Below, piece after piece: positions 46,271-55,984 of a stretch of 64,000 bases of DNA. The stretch is from NCBI RefSeq assembly GCF_020010925.1, contig NZ_JAGJBZ010000002.1, positions 2,046,001-2,110,000 on the forward strand. The letters are read 5' to 3'. The stretch is from Streptomyces griseiscabiei (GTDB lineage: Bacteria > Actinomycetota > Actinomycetes > Streptomycetales > Streptomycetaceae). Both the position numbers and the translations under genes were made by a program. A model generated the notes under the pieces. It made no database searches. It had not been told where the DNA came from and worked only from the letters and a program-made list of their open reading frames with translations. Every line of letters starts with the position of its first letter. Within the stretch, counting starts at the first letter, position 1.

Positions 46271-47598
46271 CGTCGCTCCAGGGCACGGTCGGTGAGGGCT
46301 CCGGCGGAGCCGGTGTAGTGGGTGGGGTCGGTGAGGTCCGCGAGGTCGACGTCCTTCAACTCCGGCTCCTCCGCGAGGAGTTCGCCCAGCGTTCGCCCCT
46401 CGGAGTACACCCGCTCTGCGGTCCGGGTGAGCAGTTCCCTGGCACGGGCCCGGCCCAGCACCGGCGCCAGCCCGGCCGCCAGCCGCTCGGAGACGATCAG
46501 CCCATGGGTGAGGTCCAGGTGACGGCGCATCGCGTCGGCGTCCACCCGGAGGCCCCCCGTGAGTTCCACCGCGTCCCGCGCGGCGCCCCCGACCAGCCGC
46601 AGCAGATCGCGCAACGGTTCCCACTCCGCGTGCCACGCCCCGGCCGGCCGTTCGTCCTCGGCGGCCAGCGCGCCGTACAGCGTCGCGGCCAGCTGCGGCG
46701 CCCGCCGGGCCGCCGCCGCGATCAGCGTGGACCGTACGGGGTTCGCCTTGTGCGGCATCGCCGACGAACCGCCCCCGCCGGCCTCGGCGACCTCCGCGAT
46801 CTCCGTGCGGGCCAGGGTGAGCACGTCCACCGCGATCTTCCCCAGGGCCCCCGCGGTGAACGCCAGCGCCCCGGCCAGGTCCGCGACCGGGGTGCGCAGG
46901 GTGTGCCAGGGCAACTCCGGTGTGTGCAGGCCGAGTTCGCTGGCGTACGCGGCGCCCAGCGCGGCGGTGTCGGTCGCCCCGAACACGGTGAAGGCCGCCA
47001 AGGTGCCCGCCGCGCCCCCGAGTTGGGCGGGCACTGTCGCCCGGACGACCGCGAGCCGGTCCCTGGCGTCCAGGAGCAGCGAGCGCCAGCCCGCCGCCTT
47101 CAGCCCGAAGGTCGTGGGCACGGCGTGCTGGGTGAGGGTACGGCCGGGCATCGCGGTGTCCCGGTGCGCGGCGGCGAGCGCGGCGAGCGCGGACTCGGTG
47201 CGGCCGAGGTCGGCGAGGACGAGGTCCAGGGTGCGGGCGGCCACCAGCATCGCCGCCGTGTCCATGATGTCCTGGCTGGTCGCGCCCCGGTGGACGTACG
47301 GGCCGTACTCCGGGCCGACCGCCTTCGTGAGGTCGGCGACCAGCGGGATCACCGGGTTGCCGCCGGAGCGGGCACGGTCGGCCAGGGACCGTACGTCCAG
47401 GGCGGCCGAGTCCGCCGCCGAGGTCACCGCCGGACCGGCCGCGGCGGGGACCAGCCCCAGCGCGGCCTGGGCGCGGGTCAGCGCGGCCTCGGCGTCGAGC
47501 AGCGCCCGCAGCCAGGCGGTGTCGCTCGTCGCGGTCGCGGCCGGGGAGCCGGTCCACCCGGGGGCGAGCAGACCGGCGTCGGTGTCGGCAGACGTCAC
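46267..47598 (-). CDS. pcaB: 3-carboxy-cis,cis-muconate cycloisomerase
   Basis: Fumarase/aspartase-superfamily enzyme, 443 residues, that lactonises 3-carboxymuconate. Signature GGSSAMPHKANPV is intact. GTG 47598 overlaps the pcaG stop by four bases. Position between pcaG and pcaDC matches the known Streptomyces order. Confidence 0.92.
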   Translation of the reverse strand: MTSADTDAGLLAPGWTGSPAATATSDTAWLRALLDAEAALTRAQAALGLVPAAAGPAVTSAADSAALDVRSLADRARSGGNPVIPLVADLTKAVGPEYGPYVHRGATSQDIMDTAAMLVAARTLDLVLADLGRTESALAALAAAHRDTAMPGRTLTQHAVPTTFGLKAAGWRSLLLDARDRLAVVRATVPAQLGGAAGTLAAFTVFGATDTAALGAAYASELGLHTPELPWHTLRTPVADLAGALAFTAGALGKIAVDVLTLARTEIAEVAEAGGGGSSAMPHKANPVRSTLIAAAARRAPQLAATLYGALAAEDERPAGAWHAEWEPLRDLLRLVGGAARDAVELTGGLRVDADAMRRHLDLTHGLIVSERLAAGLAPVLGRARARELLTRTAERVYSEGRTLGELLAEEPELKDVDLADLTDPTHYTGSAGALTDRALERR

Positions 47599-48200
47599 TG
47601 GAACTCCAGGAAGACCGTTTCGCCTTCGCCCTGAAGGCGGATGTCGAAACGGTAGGCGCCGGGGCCCCGCTCCTCGGCGATCAGTGTGCCCCGGCGCGCC
47701 TCGTCCACCCGGGAGAGCAGCGGGTCGGCGGCCAGCGCGGCCTCGTCGCCCGGCAGATAGATCCGGGTGAACAGATGGACGAGCAGGCCCCGCGCGAAGA
47801 CGCAGACACTGAGGTAGGGCGCGCTCTGCCCGCGCGCGCCGGGCCGCAGCGTACGCGCCGTCCAGTGCCCGTTCGCGTCGGTCTGGATGCGCCCCCAGCC
47901 GGTGAACTCGACGCCGTTGCGGCCGAGGAAGCCGCCGCTCGCCGGGTCGCGCCGCATCGAGCCGTCGGTCCGGGAGAGGTTGCCGTCCGGGTCCGGGCCC
48001 CACAGCTCCAGGAAGGCGTCCGGCAGCGGGTCGCCCTCGCCGTCGAGGATGCGGCCCTGGAGGGAGATGGTGTCGGGGTGGCCGACGGGGGCGATGTCAC
48101 CGCCGCCGGGGAAGGGCAGGGCGTGGCCGTAGAAGGGGCCGACCGTGTGCGACGGGGTCGGGAGCACCGTCTCGGGACGGCTGGTGTCGATCTTCGTCAT
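47595..48200 (-). CDS. pcaG: Protocatechuate 3,4-dioxygenase alpha subunit
   Basis: Intradiol dioxygenase alpha chain, 201 residues, structurally like the beta chain but without the iron ligands. Motifs: SHTVGPFYGHAL and SAPYLSVCVFARGLL. It forms an oligomer with PcaH. ATG 48200 is 6 bases downstream of the pcaH stop. Confidence 0.93.
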   Translation of the reverse strand: MTKIDTSRPETVLPTPSHTVGPFYGHALPFPGGGDIAPVGHPDTISLQGRILDGEGDPLPDAFLELWGPDPDGNLSRTDGSMRRDPASGGFLGRNGVEFTGWGRIQTDANGHWTARTLRPGARGQSAPYLSVCVFARGLLVHLFTRIYLPGDEAALAADPLLSRVDEARRGTLIAEERGPGAYRFDIRLQGEGETVFLEFQ

Positions 48201-48206
48201 GGCTGG

Positions 48207-48980
48207 TCAGCGCCCTTCTTCGATCCAGGTGGCCTGCGGGCCGTCGAGCACGATGTCCCAGGCGTAGCCCATCGAGAACTCCGGCACGGACAGGCTGTGG
48301 TCGTACGTCGCGACCAGCCGCTGCCGGGCGGCGTCGTCCGTCACCGACTGGATGATCGGGTCGTAGGGGAACAGCGGGTCGGCCGGGAAGTACATCTGCG
48401 TCACCAGCCGCTGGGTGAAGGCGGTGCCGAAGAGCGAGAAGTGGATGTGCGCCGGACGCCAGGCGTTGAGGTGCTGCCGCCACGGGTACGGGCCCGGCTG
48501 GATCGTCGTGAAGTGGTAGTGCCCGTCGGCGTCGGTGAGGGTGCGGCCGACGCCGGTGAAGTTCGGGTCCAGCGGCGCGTCGTGCTGCTCGCGCTGGTGG
48601 GCGTAGCGGCCGGCCGAGTTGGACTGCCAGATCTCCACCAGCTGGCCGCGCAGCGGGCGCCCGTCGCGGTCGAGGAGCCGGCCGGAGACGGTGATGCGCT
48701 CACCGATCGGCTCGCCGTTGTGCTGCCGGGTCAGATCGTTGTCGATCTCGGTGATGTCCCGCTCCCCGAAGGCGGGCGCGGACAGCTCCACCAGCTCCGG
48801 GTCCTGGGTCACGTCGATCGCGACCGGCGGCTGCCGGGGGTGCCGCAGCACCGAGGACCGGTACGGCGCGTAGTCCCGGCGGGGCTGGTGCTCCACCGGC
48901 GCCCCGTCGGCGACCCGCTTCTCGTAGGCGGCGTGCTCGGCGGCGATCTCTTGGTCGATGTCGTGCTGGGTGAGGGTCAT
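48207..48980 (-). CDS. pcaH: Protocatechuate 3,4-dioxygenase beta subunit
   Basis: Iron-containing chain of protocatechuate dioxygenase, 257 residues. Fe3+ ligands are expected as Tyr in SAGRYAHQ and PYPW and two His in RPAHIHFS (the Tyr/Tyr/His/His pattern). It opens the protocatechuate ring between the hydroxyls. ATG 48980; 70 bp separate it from pcaF, the largest gap in the operon. Confidence 0.94.
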   Translation of the reverse strand: MTLTQHDIDQEIAAEHAAYEKRVADGAPVEHQPRRDYAPYRSSVLRHPRQPPVAIDVTQDPELVELSAPAFGERDITEIDNDLTRQHNGEPIGERITVSGRLLDRDGRPLRGQLVEIWQSNSAGRYAHQREQHDAPLDPNFTGVGRTLTDADGHYHFTTIQPGPYPWRQHLNAWRPAHIHFSLFGTAFTQRLVTQMYFPADPLFPYDPIIQSVTDDAARQRLVATYDHSLSVPEFSMGYAWDIVLDGPQATWIEEGR

Positions 48981-49050
48981 GGGGTGTCCCTGGGGGTTCC
49001 TGACGTTCACGTCGAAAGGCGGATGTCGAAGGCCGGGCTGCGGTGGAGCG

Positions 49051-50265
49051 TCAGCGCTCCAGGACGAGGGCGAGTCCCTGACCCACCCCGATGCACAGGG
49101 TGGCGACGCCGACGCCGCCTCCCTTGCGCGCCAGCTGATGAGCGACCGTCCCGGCGAGCCGCGCACCGGACGCCCCCAGCGGGTGGCCGAGCGCGATCGC
49201 CCCGCCCCGCGGATTGAGGACCGCCGGGTCGAACTCGGGCCACTCGGCGACACAGCCGAGCACCTGCGCGGCGAACGCCTCGTTCAGCTCCAGGACGTCC
49301 AGGTCGCCGAAGCCCTTGCCCGCCTTGGCGAGCGCGCGGTTGGCCGCCTCGACCGGCGCGAGCCCGAAGTACTGCGGGTCGATCGCCGAGACACCCGAGG
49401 CCGAGACCCGTGCGAGGGGTTCGCGCCCGGTGGCGGCGAGTCCCTCCTCGTCCACCAGCAGCAGCGCGGCGGCCCCGTCGTTGAGGGGTGAGGCGTTGCC
49501 CGCGGTGACCGTGCCCCCGTCGGGGCGGAACGACGGCTTCAGCTTGGCCATGGCCGCCAGGGACGCGTCCGCCCGTACGCATTCGTCGGCGTCGACGACG
49601 ACCGGGTCGCCCTTGCGCCGCGGAAGCGAGAGGGGGGCGATTTCGGCGTCGAACAGGCCCTCGGCCTGCGCCTTCGCGGCCTTCTGATGGGACGCGAGGG
49701 CGAACTCGTCCTGCTGTTCCCGGGTGATCTTGTGCTTGTCGGCGATGAGTTCGGCGGACTCGCCCAGCGGGATGGTCCACTGCGGGTCCATCGCCGGGTT
49801 GACCATGCGCCAGCCCAGCGTGGTCGAGTACAGCTCGGTGTGCCCGGCGGGGAAGGCCCGGTCGCTCTTGGGCAGGACGTACGGGGCGCGGGTCATGGAC
49901 TCGACACCACCGGCGACGGCGATCGAGGCGTCGCCGACCGCGATCGCGCGCGCGGCCTGGAGGACCGCTTCGAGGCCCGAGGCGCAGAGCCGGTTGACGG
50001 TCACGCCCGGTACGGAGGTGGGCAGCCCGGCCAGCAGCGCGGCCATCCGGCCGACGTTGCGGTTCTCCTCGCCGGCGCCGTTGGCGTTGCCGAAGTAGAC
50101 GTCCTCGATCCGCGCCGGGTCCAGGTCCGGTGTGCGGGCGAGCAGTTCACGGATGGCGTGCGCGGCGAGGTCGTCGGGGCGCACGCCCGCCAGAGCGCCG
50201 TTGTAGCGGCCGACGGGGGTGCGGACCGCGTCGACGATGTAGACGTCCTTCAGGCGGTTGCTCAT
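49051..50265 (-). CDS. pcaF: 3-oxoadipyl-CoA thiolase
   Basis: Thiolase of 404 residues that cleaves 3-oxoadipyl-CoA to succinyl-CoA and acetyl-CoA. Active-site Cys in [11 protein letters not shown], His in [14 protein letters not shown] and the C-terminal Cys in CIGVGQG. Thiolases of fatty-acid oxidation look similar, but the operon position decides. ATG 50265 overlaps pcaJ stop. Confidence 0.93.
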   Translation of the reverse strand: MSNRLKDVYIVDAVRTPVGRYNGALAGVRPDDLAAHAIRELLARTPDLDPARIEDVYFGNANGAGEENRNVGRMAALLAGLPTSVPGVTVNRLCASGLEAVLQAARAIAVGDASIAVAGGVESMTRAPYVLPKSDRAFPAGHTELYSTTLGWRMVNPAMDPQWTIPLGESAELIADKHKITREQQDEFALASHQKAAKAQAEGLFDAEIAPLSLPRRKGDPVVVDADECVRADASLAAMAKLKPSFRPDGGTVTAGNASPLNDGAAALLLVDEEGLAATGREPLARVSASGVSAIDPQYFGLAPVEAANRALAKAGKGFGDLDVLELNEAFAAQVLGCVAEWPEFDPAVLNPRGGAIALGHPLGASGARLAGTVAHQLARKGGGVGVATLCIGVGQGLALVLER

Positions 50266-50909
50266 GACTGGCTCTCTTCGGGGACGTGTACCTTCGCGGC
50301 GGTCTTGGTGACGATCTCCTCGACGGTCACCCCGGGCGCGGTCTCCACCAGCACCAGGCCCTCGTCGGTCACGTCGAGCACGCCCAGGTCGGTGATGATC
50401 CGGTTCACGCACCGCTTGCCGGTCAGCGGCAGCGCGCACTCCTGAAGGATCTTCGCCGAGCCGTCCTTGGCGGTGTGGGTCATGACCACGATGACCGTGC
50501 GCGCGCCGTGCACCAGGTCCATGGCACCGCCGATCCCGGTGATCATCTTCCCGGGGATGGCCCAGTTGGCGAGGTCGCCGCCGGCGGAGACCTGCATGGC
50601 GCCGAGGACGGCGACGTCGATGTGGCCGCCGCGGATCATGGAGAAGGACAGCGCCGAGTCGAAGTAGGAGGCGCCCGGCAGGACCGTGACCGTCTCCTTG
50701 CCCGCGTTGATCAGATCGGGGTCGACCCGGTCCTCGGTCGGGTAGGGGCCGGTGCCCAGGATGCCGTTCTCCGACTCCAGGATCACCTCGACGTCGGCGG
50801 GGAGGTAGTTGGGGATGAGCGTCGGCAGACCGATGCCGAGATTGACGTACTGGCCGTCCCGCAGTTCGCGCGCGGCGCGGGCCGCCATCTGTTCACGGGT
50901 CCAGGCCAT
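50262..50909 (-). CDS. pcaJ: 3-oxoadipate CoA-transferase beta subunit
   Basis: Beta chain of the succinyl-CoA:3-oxoadipate CoA-transferase, 215 residues. The catalytic glutamate lies in [13 protein letters not shown], typical of SCOT beta chains. The ATG at 50909 follows the pcaI stop as TGATG; a GTG one codon earlier (50912) is the alternative. Confidence 0.92.
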   Translation of the reverse strand: MAWTREQMAARAARELRDGQYVNLGIGLPTLIPNYLPADVEVILESENGILGTGPYPTEDRVDPDLINAGKETVTVLPGASYFDSALSFSMIRGGHIDVAVLGAMQVSAGGDLANWAIPGKMITGIGGAMDLVHGARTVIVVMTHTAKDGSAKILQECALPLTGKRCVNRIITDLGVLDVTDEGLVLVETAPGVTVEEIVTKTAAKVHVPEESQS

Positions 50910-51685
50910 CACTCGCTCACCGTTCCCTCTGCGGCGGAGACCGTCCGCTTCTCGATCTTCTTGTCGGCCGCCTGCTCGGGGGTGAGGGCGATGACCCGCT
51001 GCACGAAGATGCCGGGCAGATGCACGGCGTCCGGGTCGATCTCGCCGGGCTCGACCAGCTCCTCCACCTCGGCGATCGTGATCTTGCCGGCCATCGCGGC
51101 GAGCGGGTTGAAGTTGCGGGAGGACTTGTTGAAGACCAGGTTGCCGTGCCGGTCGCCCCTGGCCGCGCGGACCAGCGCGTAGTCGGTGCGGATGCCGTGC
51201 TCCAGCACGTACTCGGAGCCGTCGAACTCGCGGACCTCCTTGGGCGGCGAGGCCAGGGAGACGCCGCCGTTGCCGTCGTAGCGCCAGGGGAGGCCGCCGT
51301 CGGCGACCTGGGTGCCCACGCCGGCCGGGGTGAAGAACGCCGGGATGCCGGCGCCGCCCGCGCGCAGCCGCTCGGCGAGCGTGCCCTGCGGGATCATCTC
51401 GACCTCCAGCTCACCGGCCAGGTACTGTCGCGCGAACTCCTTGTTCGCTCCGATGTACGAACCGGTCACCCGGGCGATCCGGCCCGCCGCGAGGAGGACC
51501 GCGAGGCCGGACTCCATGGCACCGCAGTTGTTCGACACCACGCCGAGACCCGAGACCCCGCGCTCGTAGAGCGCCTGGATCAGCACGTTCGGCACACCGC
51601 TCAGCCCGAACCCGCCGACGGCGAGCGTCGCGCCGTCCGGCACATCGGCCACTGCCTCCAGGGCTGTGGCGACCACCTTGTCCAT
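50909..51685 (-). CDS. pcaI: 3-oxoadipate CoA-transferase alpha subunit
   Basis: Alpha chain of the CoA-transferase, 258 residues, with the SCOT alpha motif [17 protein letters not shown] near the N-terminus. First gene of the operon, so the pca promoter must lie upstream between 51685 and 51909. It is divergent from pcaV. Confidence 0.92.
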   Translation of the reverse strand: MDKVVATALEAVADVPDGATLAVGGFGLSGVPNVLIQALYERGVSGLGVVSNNCGAMESGLAVLLAAGRIARVTGSYIGANKEFARQYLAGELEVEMIPQGTLAERLRAGGAGIPAFFTPAGVGTQVADGGLPWRYDGNGGVSLASPPKEVREFDGSEYVLEHGIRTDYALVRAARGDRHGNLVFNKSSRNFNPLAAMAGKITIAEVEELVEPGEIDPDAVHLPGIFVQRVIALTPEQAADKKIEKRTVSAAEGTVSE

Positions 51686-51721
51686 CCGTGAGGCCCCATC
51701 TCGTGCGCACCCGGTGACCAG

Positions 51722-51882
51722 TTAATCAGGGCACTGAGCATTTCGGTGAAGTTTCCTTCACGCTGCCACTCGTCGGCTTCGCCGTCAAGGGTCATGAGAA
51801 CGGCGAGGTCATGCGGGTACGTGGTGCTGGACACGCCGAGTCGGGTGCCGGATATTGTTCGGTGAGTTATTCAGTGCACAGA
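51722..51882. promoter_or_regulatory. pca/pcaV divergent control region with paired sequence boxes
   Basis: Two related boxes occur twice. TTCGGTGA is at 51742-51749 near pcaI and at 51858-51865 near pcaV. A 16-base box, TTAATCAGGGCACTGA at 51722 and TTATTCAGTGCACAGA at 51867, matches at 13 positions. The first TTCGGTGA overlaps a small inverted repeat GTGAAG-TTTC-CTTCAC (51746-51761). These are candidate PcaV sites, from pattern only. Confidence 0.5.
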
Positions 51883-51908
51883 CGAACCGTCCGAGTCGAG
51901 GAGCGCTC

Positions 51909-52370
51909 ATGACCGCGGTGGATCTCTCCACCCACCCCGGGCACCTGGCCCGACGGCTGCAGCAGGCCCACTATCTGCTGTGGAACGTGATGGTCTCCGA
52001 GGAGATCACCTCCCCGCAGTTCGCGGTCCTCAACACGCTCGTCGCCGAGCCGGGGCTCGACCAGCGCACGGTGGGGGAGCGGGTGGGGCTCGACCGGTCC
52101 ACGATGTCCGAGGTGATCAGCCGGCTCGGCCGCCGCGGGCTCCTGGACAAGGTGCGCGATCCGCAGGACGGGCGGCGCTTTCTGCTGCGGCTCACCGAGG
52201 ACGGCGTACGGACCCATCGCCGGCTCACGGTACGGACGGCCCGGATGAACCAGGTGTTCCTGGCACCGCTGTCGGCGCAGGAGCAGGGCGTGTTCTTCGA
52301 GCTGATCCGGCGGGTCGCGGACGCGGCGGAGGAGCTGCGCAGCCCGGCCGAGTCCCTGGGAGCGGGCTAG
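51909..52370 (+). CDS. pcaV: MarR-family repressor of protocatechuate catabolism
   Basis: MarR-type winged-helix repressor of 153 residues. HTH: VGERVGLDRSTMSEVISRLG with wing DPQDGRRFLLRLT. In S. coelicolor the homologous PcaV, divergent from pcaIJFHGBL, represses the operon and releases DNA when it binds protocatechuate; this gene is in the same place. ATG 51909 has GAGGAG five bases upstream. Confidence 0.9.
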   Translation: MTAVDLSTHPGHLARRLQQAHYLLWNVMVSEEITSPQFAVLNTLVAEPGLDQRTVGERVGLDRSTMSEVISRLGRRGLLDKVRDPQDGRRFLLRLTEDGVRTHRRLTVRTARMNQVFLAPLSAQEQGVFFELIRRVADAAEELRSPAESLGAG

Positions 52371-52402
52371 GGCCCTTCTGACGGATCTCCGCGGCGTCGC
52401 GA

Positions 52403-52420
52403 CGCCCGGCACGCACCCTC
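52403..52420. repeat. 18-bp fragment shared with the long hairpin at 33018
   Basis: CGCCCGGCACGCACCCTC is identical to 33054-33071, an arm of the long hairpin. It overlaps the stop codon of the DUF3048 gene and follows a 14-bp palindrome GGCGTCGCGACGCC at 52393-52406. It may be a remnant of the same repeat family. Confidence 0.4.
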
Positions 52421-53432
52421 ACGGCGCGGCGGCGTACACGACCCATACCTGGCCCTTCGCGAAGTTCATCGGTTTGCCCTCCGGTGTGGTGAAGGCCGTG
52501 CCGTCCGCCGGGCTCTCCCGGCGCCAGTGCGCGTCGTACGCCCTGCCGTCCCGCAGGACCTCGGCGCGGCCCGAGCCGACCGTCTCCGTGTACGGGGTGT
52601 TGTTGCCGAGGTAGTCGTGGAAGCGGGACGCGCGGATCGTCACGTACTGGACGACGACCGTGGCCGGGGCGACCCGGACGTCGTCGGTGGTGATCGTCGG
52701 GCTGCCGTCCATGGAGACCTGCCAGCGGCGGCTGTCGTCGGACCAGGTGAAGGTGAAACGGGCCGCCGGATAGCGGACGGTGCGGGACTCCTCGGGGGTG
52801 CCGCCGGCGGGGGCGGGGCCGTAGTGGAACCCGGTGGTGAGCGCCTCGGCACCGGGCGGGGTGTCGATCAGCTTCTCGGGGCGCAGATACAGGTTGTGCG
52901 GGACGGGTTTCTCGTCGCCCCGGAAGTACGCGCTCTCGGCGTCCTCGGGGGTCTCCGCGTGCAGCGGCGCCCGGTCGATGATCGGCAGCAGCTTGCCCTG
53001 CGCGCCGGAGAAGGCGAGGGTCGGCTCGTCGAACTGGCGCAGCAGCTCCAGATCGGATTCGCGGGCGCTGCGCACCGGCCCGACCGCCTCCGGGAACGTC
53101 GTCGCGTAGACGGCCATCAGCCGGCTGAGACCGCCCTCGACCTGCTCGGCGTAGACGATGTCCGCGGCGTCGATACCCGTCTGGGGACGGGCGGCCGAGA
53201 CGTTGTCGATCTTCACGGCGAGGACCGAGCCGGCCGGCGGCGCGCTCGCCCGGTCGTCCCGGCGGCCGTCGTCCCCGCCGCGGTCGTCGCCGCCGTCCGA
53301 ACCGGTCACCGTGCAGCCCGCCAGCAGGGCGGCCACCGTCAGGGCGGCGAGCAGCGGCCCCGCCGACGAGCGGCGCCGCGCCCGCCGTGCCCGGAGTCCT
53401 CTGTCTGCTGTGCTCGGCCCGTTCAAGGTCAT
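52419..53432 (-). CDS. DUF3048 (YerB-like) lipoprotein
   Basis: Lipoprotein of 337 residues, with a long basic N-terminus (RRARRR), a hydrophobic stretch and lipobox LLAGC. An Asp/Gly-rich linker follows, then two DUF3048 domains: VKIDNVSAARPQTGI and later VRYPAARFTFTW. YerB in Bacillus has no defined role; members are surface-anchored. ATG 53432. It is convergent to pcaV and divergent from the dehydrogenase gene. Confidence 0.85.
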   Translation of the reverse strand: MTLNGPSTADRGLRARRARRRSSAGPLLAALTVAALLAGCTVTGSDGGDDRGGDDGRRDDRASAPPAGSVLAVKIDNVSAARPQTGIDAADIVYAEQVEGGLSRLMAVYATTFPEAVGPVRSARESDLELLRQFDEPTLAFSGAQGKLLPIIDRAPLHAETPEDAESAYFRGDEKPVPHNLYLRPEKLIDTPPGAEALTTGFHYGPAPAGGTPEESRTVRYPAARFTFTWSDDSRRWQVSMDGSPTITTDDVRVAPATVVVQYVTIRASRFHDYLGNNTPYTETVGSGRAEVLRDGRAYDAHWRRESPADGTAFTTPEGKPMNFAKGQVWVVYAAAP

Positions 53433-53574
53433 GGTGTCTTCGATTGTGCGCTTATCCGTTCATGAATGGCTATACGGGTTCGTTTCCGACTGGTTCGGGG
53501 CGGGGGTGCCGGGTACCCGTGGCGGGCCTGTCGGCCGGGCCGAGGGAACACCGAGGGAACGGAGTGTGGGTGTG

Positions 53575-54765
53575 ATGAAGGCAGTGACATGGCAGGGCAA
53601 GCGGGACGTACGCGTGGAGACCGTGCCCGATCCGGTGATCCAGGAGCCGACGGACGCGGTCGTCCGGATCACCTCCACCGGACTCTGCGGTTCCGACCTG
53701 CATCTGTACGAGGTGCTCACCCCGTTCATGACCCCGGGCGACATCCTCGGCCACGAGCCCATGGGCATCGTCGAGGAGGTCGGCGCCGGGGTGCCGGACC
53801 TGGCGGCCGGGGACCGGGTCGTCGTACCGTTCCAGATCGCCTGCGGCAGCTGCTGGATGTGTCTCACCGGGCTTCCCACCCAGTGCGAGACCACCCAGTG
53901 CACCGGCGAGGGCATGGGCGCCGCCCTCTTCGGCTACACCCGGCTGTACGGCGCGGTCCCGGGCGCCCAGGCCGAGTATCTGCGGGTCCCGCAGGCCCAG
54001 TTCGGGCCGATCAAGGTGCCGGAGGGGCCGCCCGACGACCGCTTCCTCTACCTCTCCGACGTGCTCCCCACCGCCTGGCAGGCGGTCGAGTACGCCCATG
54101 TCCCGCCCGGCGGCAGCGTCGCCGTGCTCGGCCTCGGTCCCATCGGGGACATGGCCTGCCGGGTGGCCGTGCACCGCGGCGCCGAACAGGTCTTCGGCGT
54201 CGACCTGGTGCCCGAGCGGCTGCGCCGGGCGCGCGACCGGGGCGTCGAGACGTTCGACCTCCGGGACTTCGACAGCGAGAAGGAACTGATCGCCGCGATC
54301 CAGGACCGGACCGCCGGACGCGGCCCCGACTCCGTCATCGACGCCGTCGGCACCGAGGCCCACGGCGGCGCCGCCGCCCGGCTCGTCCAGAACGCGGCCG
54401 GACATCTGCCCCGCGCGGTCGGCGCGCGCTTCGCCGAGCATCTGAGCGTGGACCGGCTGGCCGCCCTCCACACCGCCATCGACCTCGTACGACGCGGCGG
54501 CACGATCTCCGTCTCCGGCGTCTACGGCGGCATGGTCGACCCGATGCCGATGCTCACCCTCTTCGACAAGCAGATCCGGCTGCGCATGGGCCAGGCCAAC
54601 GTCCGCGCCTGGAGCGACGACATCCTGCCCCTGCTCACGGAGGACGACCCGCTCGGTGTCGACTCCTTCGCCACCCACCGGGTGCCGCTCACCGAGGCGC
54701 CGCACGCCTACGAGATGTTCCAGCGCAAGCAGGACGGCGCGGTGAAGGTGCTGATGGAGCCCTGA
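53575..54765 (+). CDS. Zinc-dependent alcohol dehydrogenase (MDR family)
   Basis: Medium-chain dehydrogenase of 396 residues. Catalytic zinc: CGSDLH and GHEPMG; structural zinc: CGSCWMC with a later Cys in PTQCE. The NAD(P) motif is GLGPIGDMA. This length and the acidic loop after the cofactor domain match the formaldehyde-dehydrogenase-like or threonine-dehydrogenase-like group. If formaldehyde is a substrate, it could deal with the product of vanillate demethylation, but this is only a guess. ATG 53575; a GTG one codon earlier is in frame. Confidence 0.88.
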   Translation: MKAVTWQGKRDVRVETVPDPVIQEPTDAVVRITSTGLCGSDLHLYEVLTPFMTPGDILGHEPMGIVEEVGAGVPDLAAGDRVVVPFQIACGSCWMCLTGLPTQCETTQCTGEGMGAALFGYTRLYGAVPGAQAEYLRVPQAQFGPIKVPEGPPDDRFLYLSDVLPTAWQAVEYAHVPPGGSVAVLGLGPIGDMACRVAVHRGAEQVFGVDLVPERLRRARDRGVETFDLRDFDSEKELIAAIQDRTAGRGPDSVIDAVGTEAHGGAAARLVQNAAGHLPRAVGARFAEHLSVDRLAALHTAIDLVRRGGTISVSGVYGGMVDPMPMLTLFDKQIRLRMGQANVRAWSDDILPLLTEDDPLGVDSFATHRVPLTEAPHAYEMFQRKQDGAVKVLMEP

Positions 54766-54794
54766 GCGTCACCGGCCGGTGCCGGGGCCGGGCG

Positions 54795-55874
54795 TCACTG
54801 ACCGGTGCCGGGCCCGAGGATCTCCGCCAGGTCGTAGCTCACCGGCTCGTCCAGCTGCGCGTAGGTGCAGCTGTCGGCCGTGCGGTCCGGGCGCCAGCGG
54901 CGGAAGCGGGCCGTGTGACGGAACCGGACGCCGTTCTCCATGTGGTCGTAGGCGACCTCCGCGACCTGCTCGGGCCGCAGCGGCACCCAGGAGAAGTCCT
55001 TCTTCGACGACCACCGGCTCGGCGCCCCCGGCAGCCGGGCCGTCTCGTGCGCCGCCTCGTCGGACCAGGCCGCCCACGGGTGCTCCCCGACGTCCGTCAG
55101 CCGCAGCGGCTCCAGTTCCTCCACCAGCTCCGCGCGCCGCTTCATCGGGAACGCCGCGCACACCCCGATGTGCTGGAGGGTGCCCCCGTCGTCATACAGC
55201 CCCAGCAGCAGCGAGCCGACCACCGGCCCGCTCTTGTGGAGGCGGTACCCGGCGACCACCACGTCCGCCGTCCGCTCGTGCTTGATCTTGAACATGGCCC
55301 GCTCGTCCTGCCGGTACAGCAGGGTGACCGGCTTGGCGATCACCCCGTCCAGCCCCGCCCCCTCGTACTGCTCGAACCACTGCTCCGCCAGCTCGCGGTC
55401 GGTGGTGGCCGGGGCGAGATGCACCGGGGCCGTCACCTCCGACAGGGCCAGCTCCAGAAGCGCGCGGCGATCGGTGAGCGGGACGTCGAGCAGCGACTCG
55501 TCGCTCAGCGCGAGCAGGTCGAAGGCGACGAAGGAGGCGGGGGTCGTCTCGGCCAGCATCCGGACACGGGAGTCCGCGGGGTGGATGCGCTCGGTGAGGG
55601 CGTCGAAGTCCAGCCGCCGCCCGTCCCGGACGATCACGATCTCGCCGTCCATGACACAGCGCCGCGGCAAGCGCTCCCGCAGCGCCGCCACCAGCTCGGG
55701 GAAATACCTGGTCAGCGTCTTGCCCGTGCGGCTGCCGAGCTCCACCTCGTCGCCGTCGCGGAACACGATCGCCCGGAACCCGTCCCACTTCGCCTCGTAG
55801 TGCATGTCCGGCGGGATCTTCGCCACGGACTTGGCGAGCATCGGTTTCACGGGCGGCATCACCGGAAGATCCAT
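54795..55874 (-). CDS. ATP-dependent DNA ligase (NHEJ type, LigC/LigD ligase domain)
   Basis: DNA ligase of 359 residues. The AMP-accepting lysine is in motif I YEAKWDGFRA (K29); other motifs are RTGKTLTRYFPE, MDGEIVIV, FVAFDLLAL, GVIAKP and MFKIKH. After the adenylation domain comes an OB-fold domain (from about 215) with GLYDDGG. This is a single-domain nonhomologous end-joining ligase. ATG 55874 is preceded at seven bases by CAGAAT, a -10-like box in the position expected for leaderless mRNA. Divergent from the polymerase gene. Confidence 0.9.
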   Translation of the reverse strand: MDLPVMPPVKPMLAKSVAKIPPDMHYEAKWDGFRAIVFRDGDEVELGSRTGKTLTRYFPELVAALRERLPRRCVMDGEIVIVRDGRRLDFDALTERIHPADSRVRMLAETTPASFVAFDLLALSDESLLDVPLTDRRALLELALSEVTAPVHLAPATTDRELAEQWFEQYEGAGLDGVIAKPVTLLYRQDERAMFKIKHERTADVVVAGYRLHKSGPVVGSLLLGLYDDGGTLQHIGVCAAFPMKRRAELVEELEPLRLTDVGEHPWAAWSDEAAHETARLPGAPSRWSSKKDFSWVPLRPEQVAEVAYDHMENGVRFRHTARFRRWRPDRTADSCTYAQLDEPVSYDLAEILGPGTGQ

Positions 55875-55984
55875 GCCATCGATTCTGCGACCGCGGGTCC
55901 ACCACCGCGCGGTGAGCCAGGGCGAGCCATAGCGAGACATGCCCCGGTATGCGGCATATGGGCGTTCCGCCTACCGTGGCTCGC

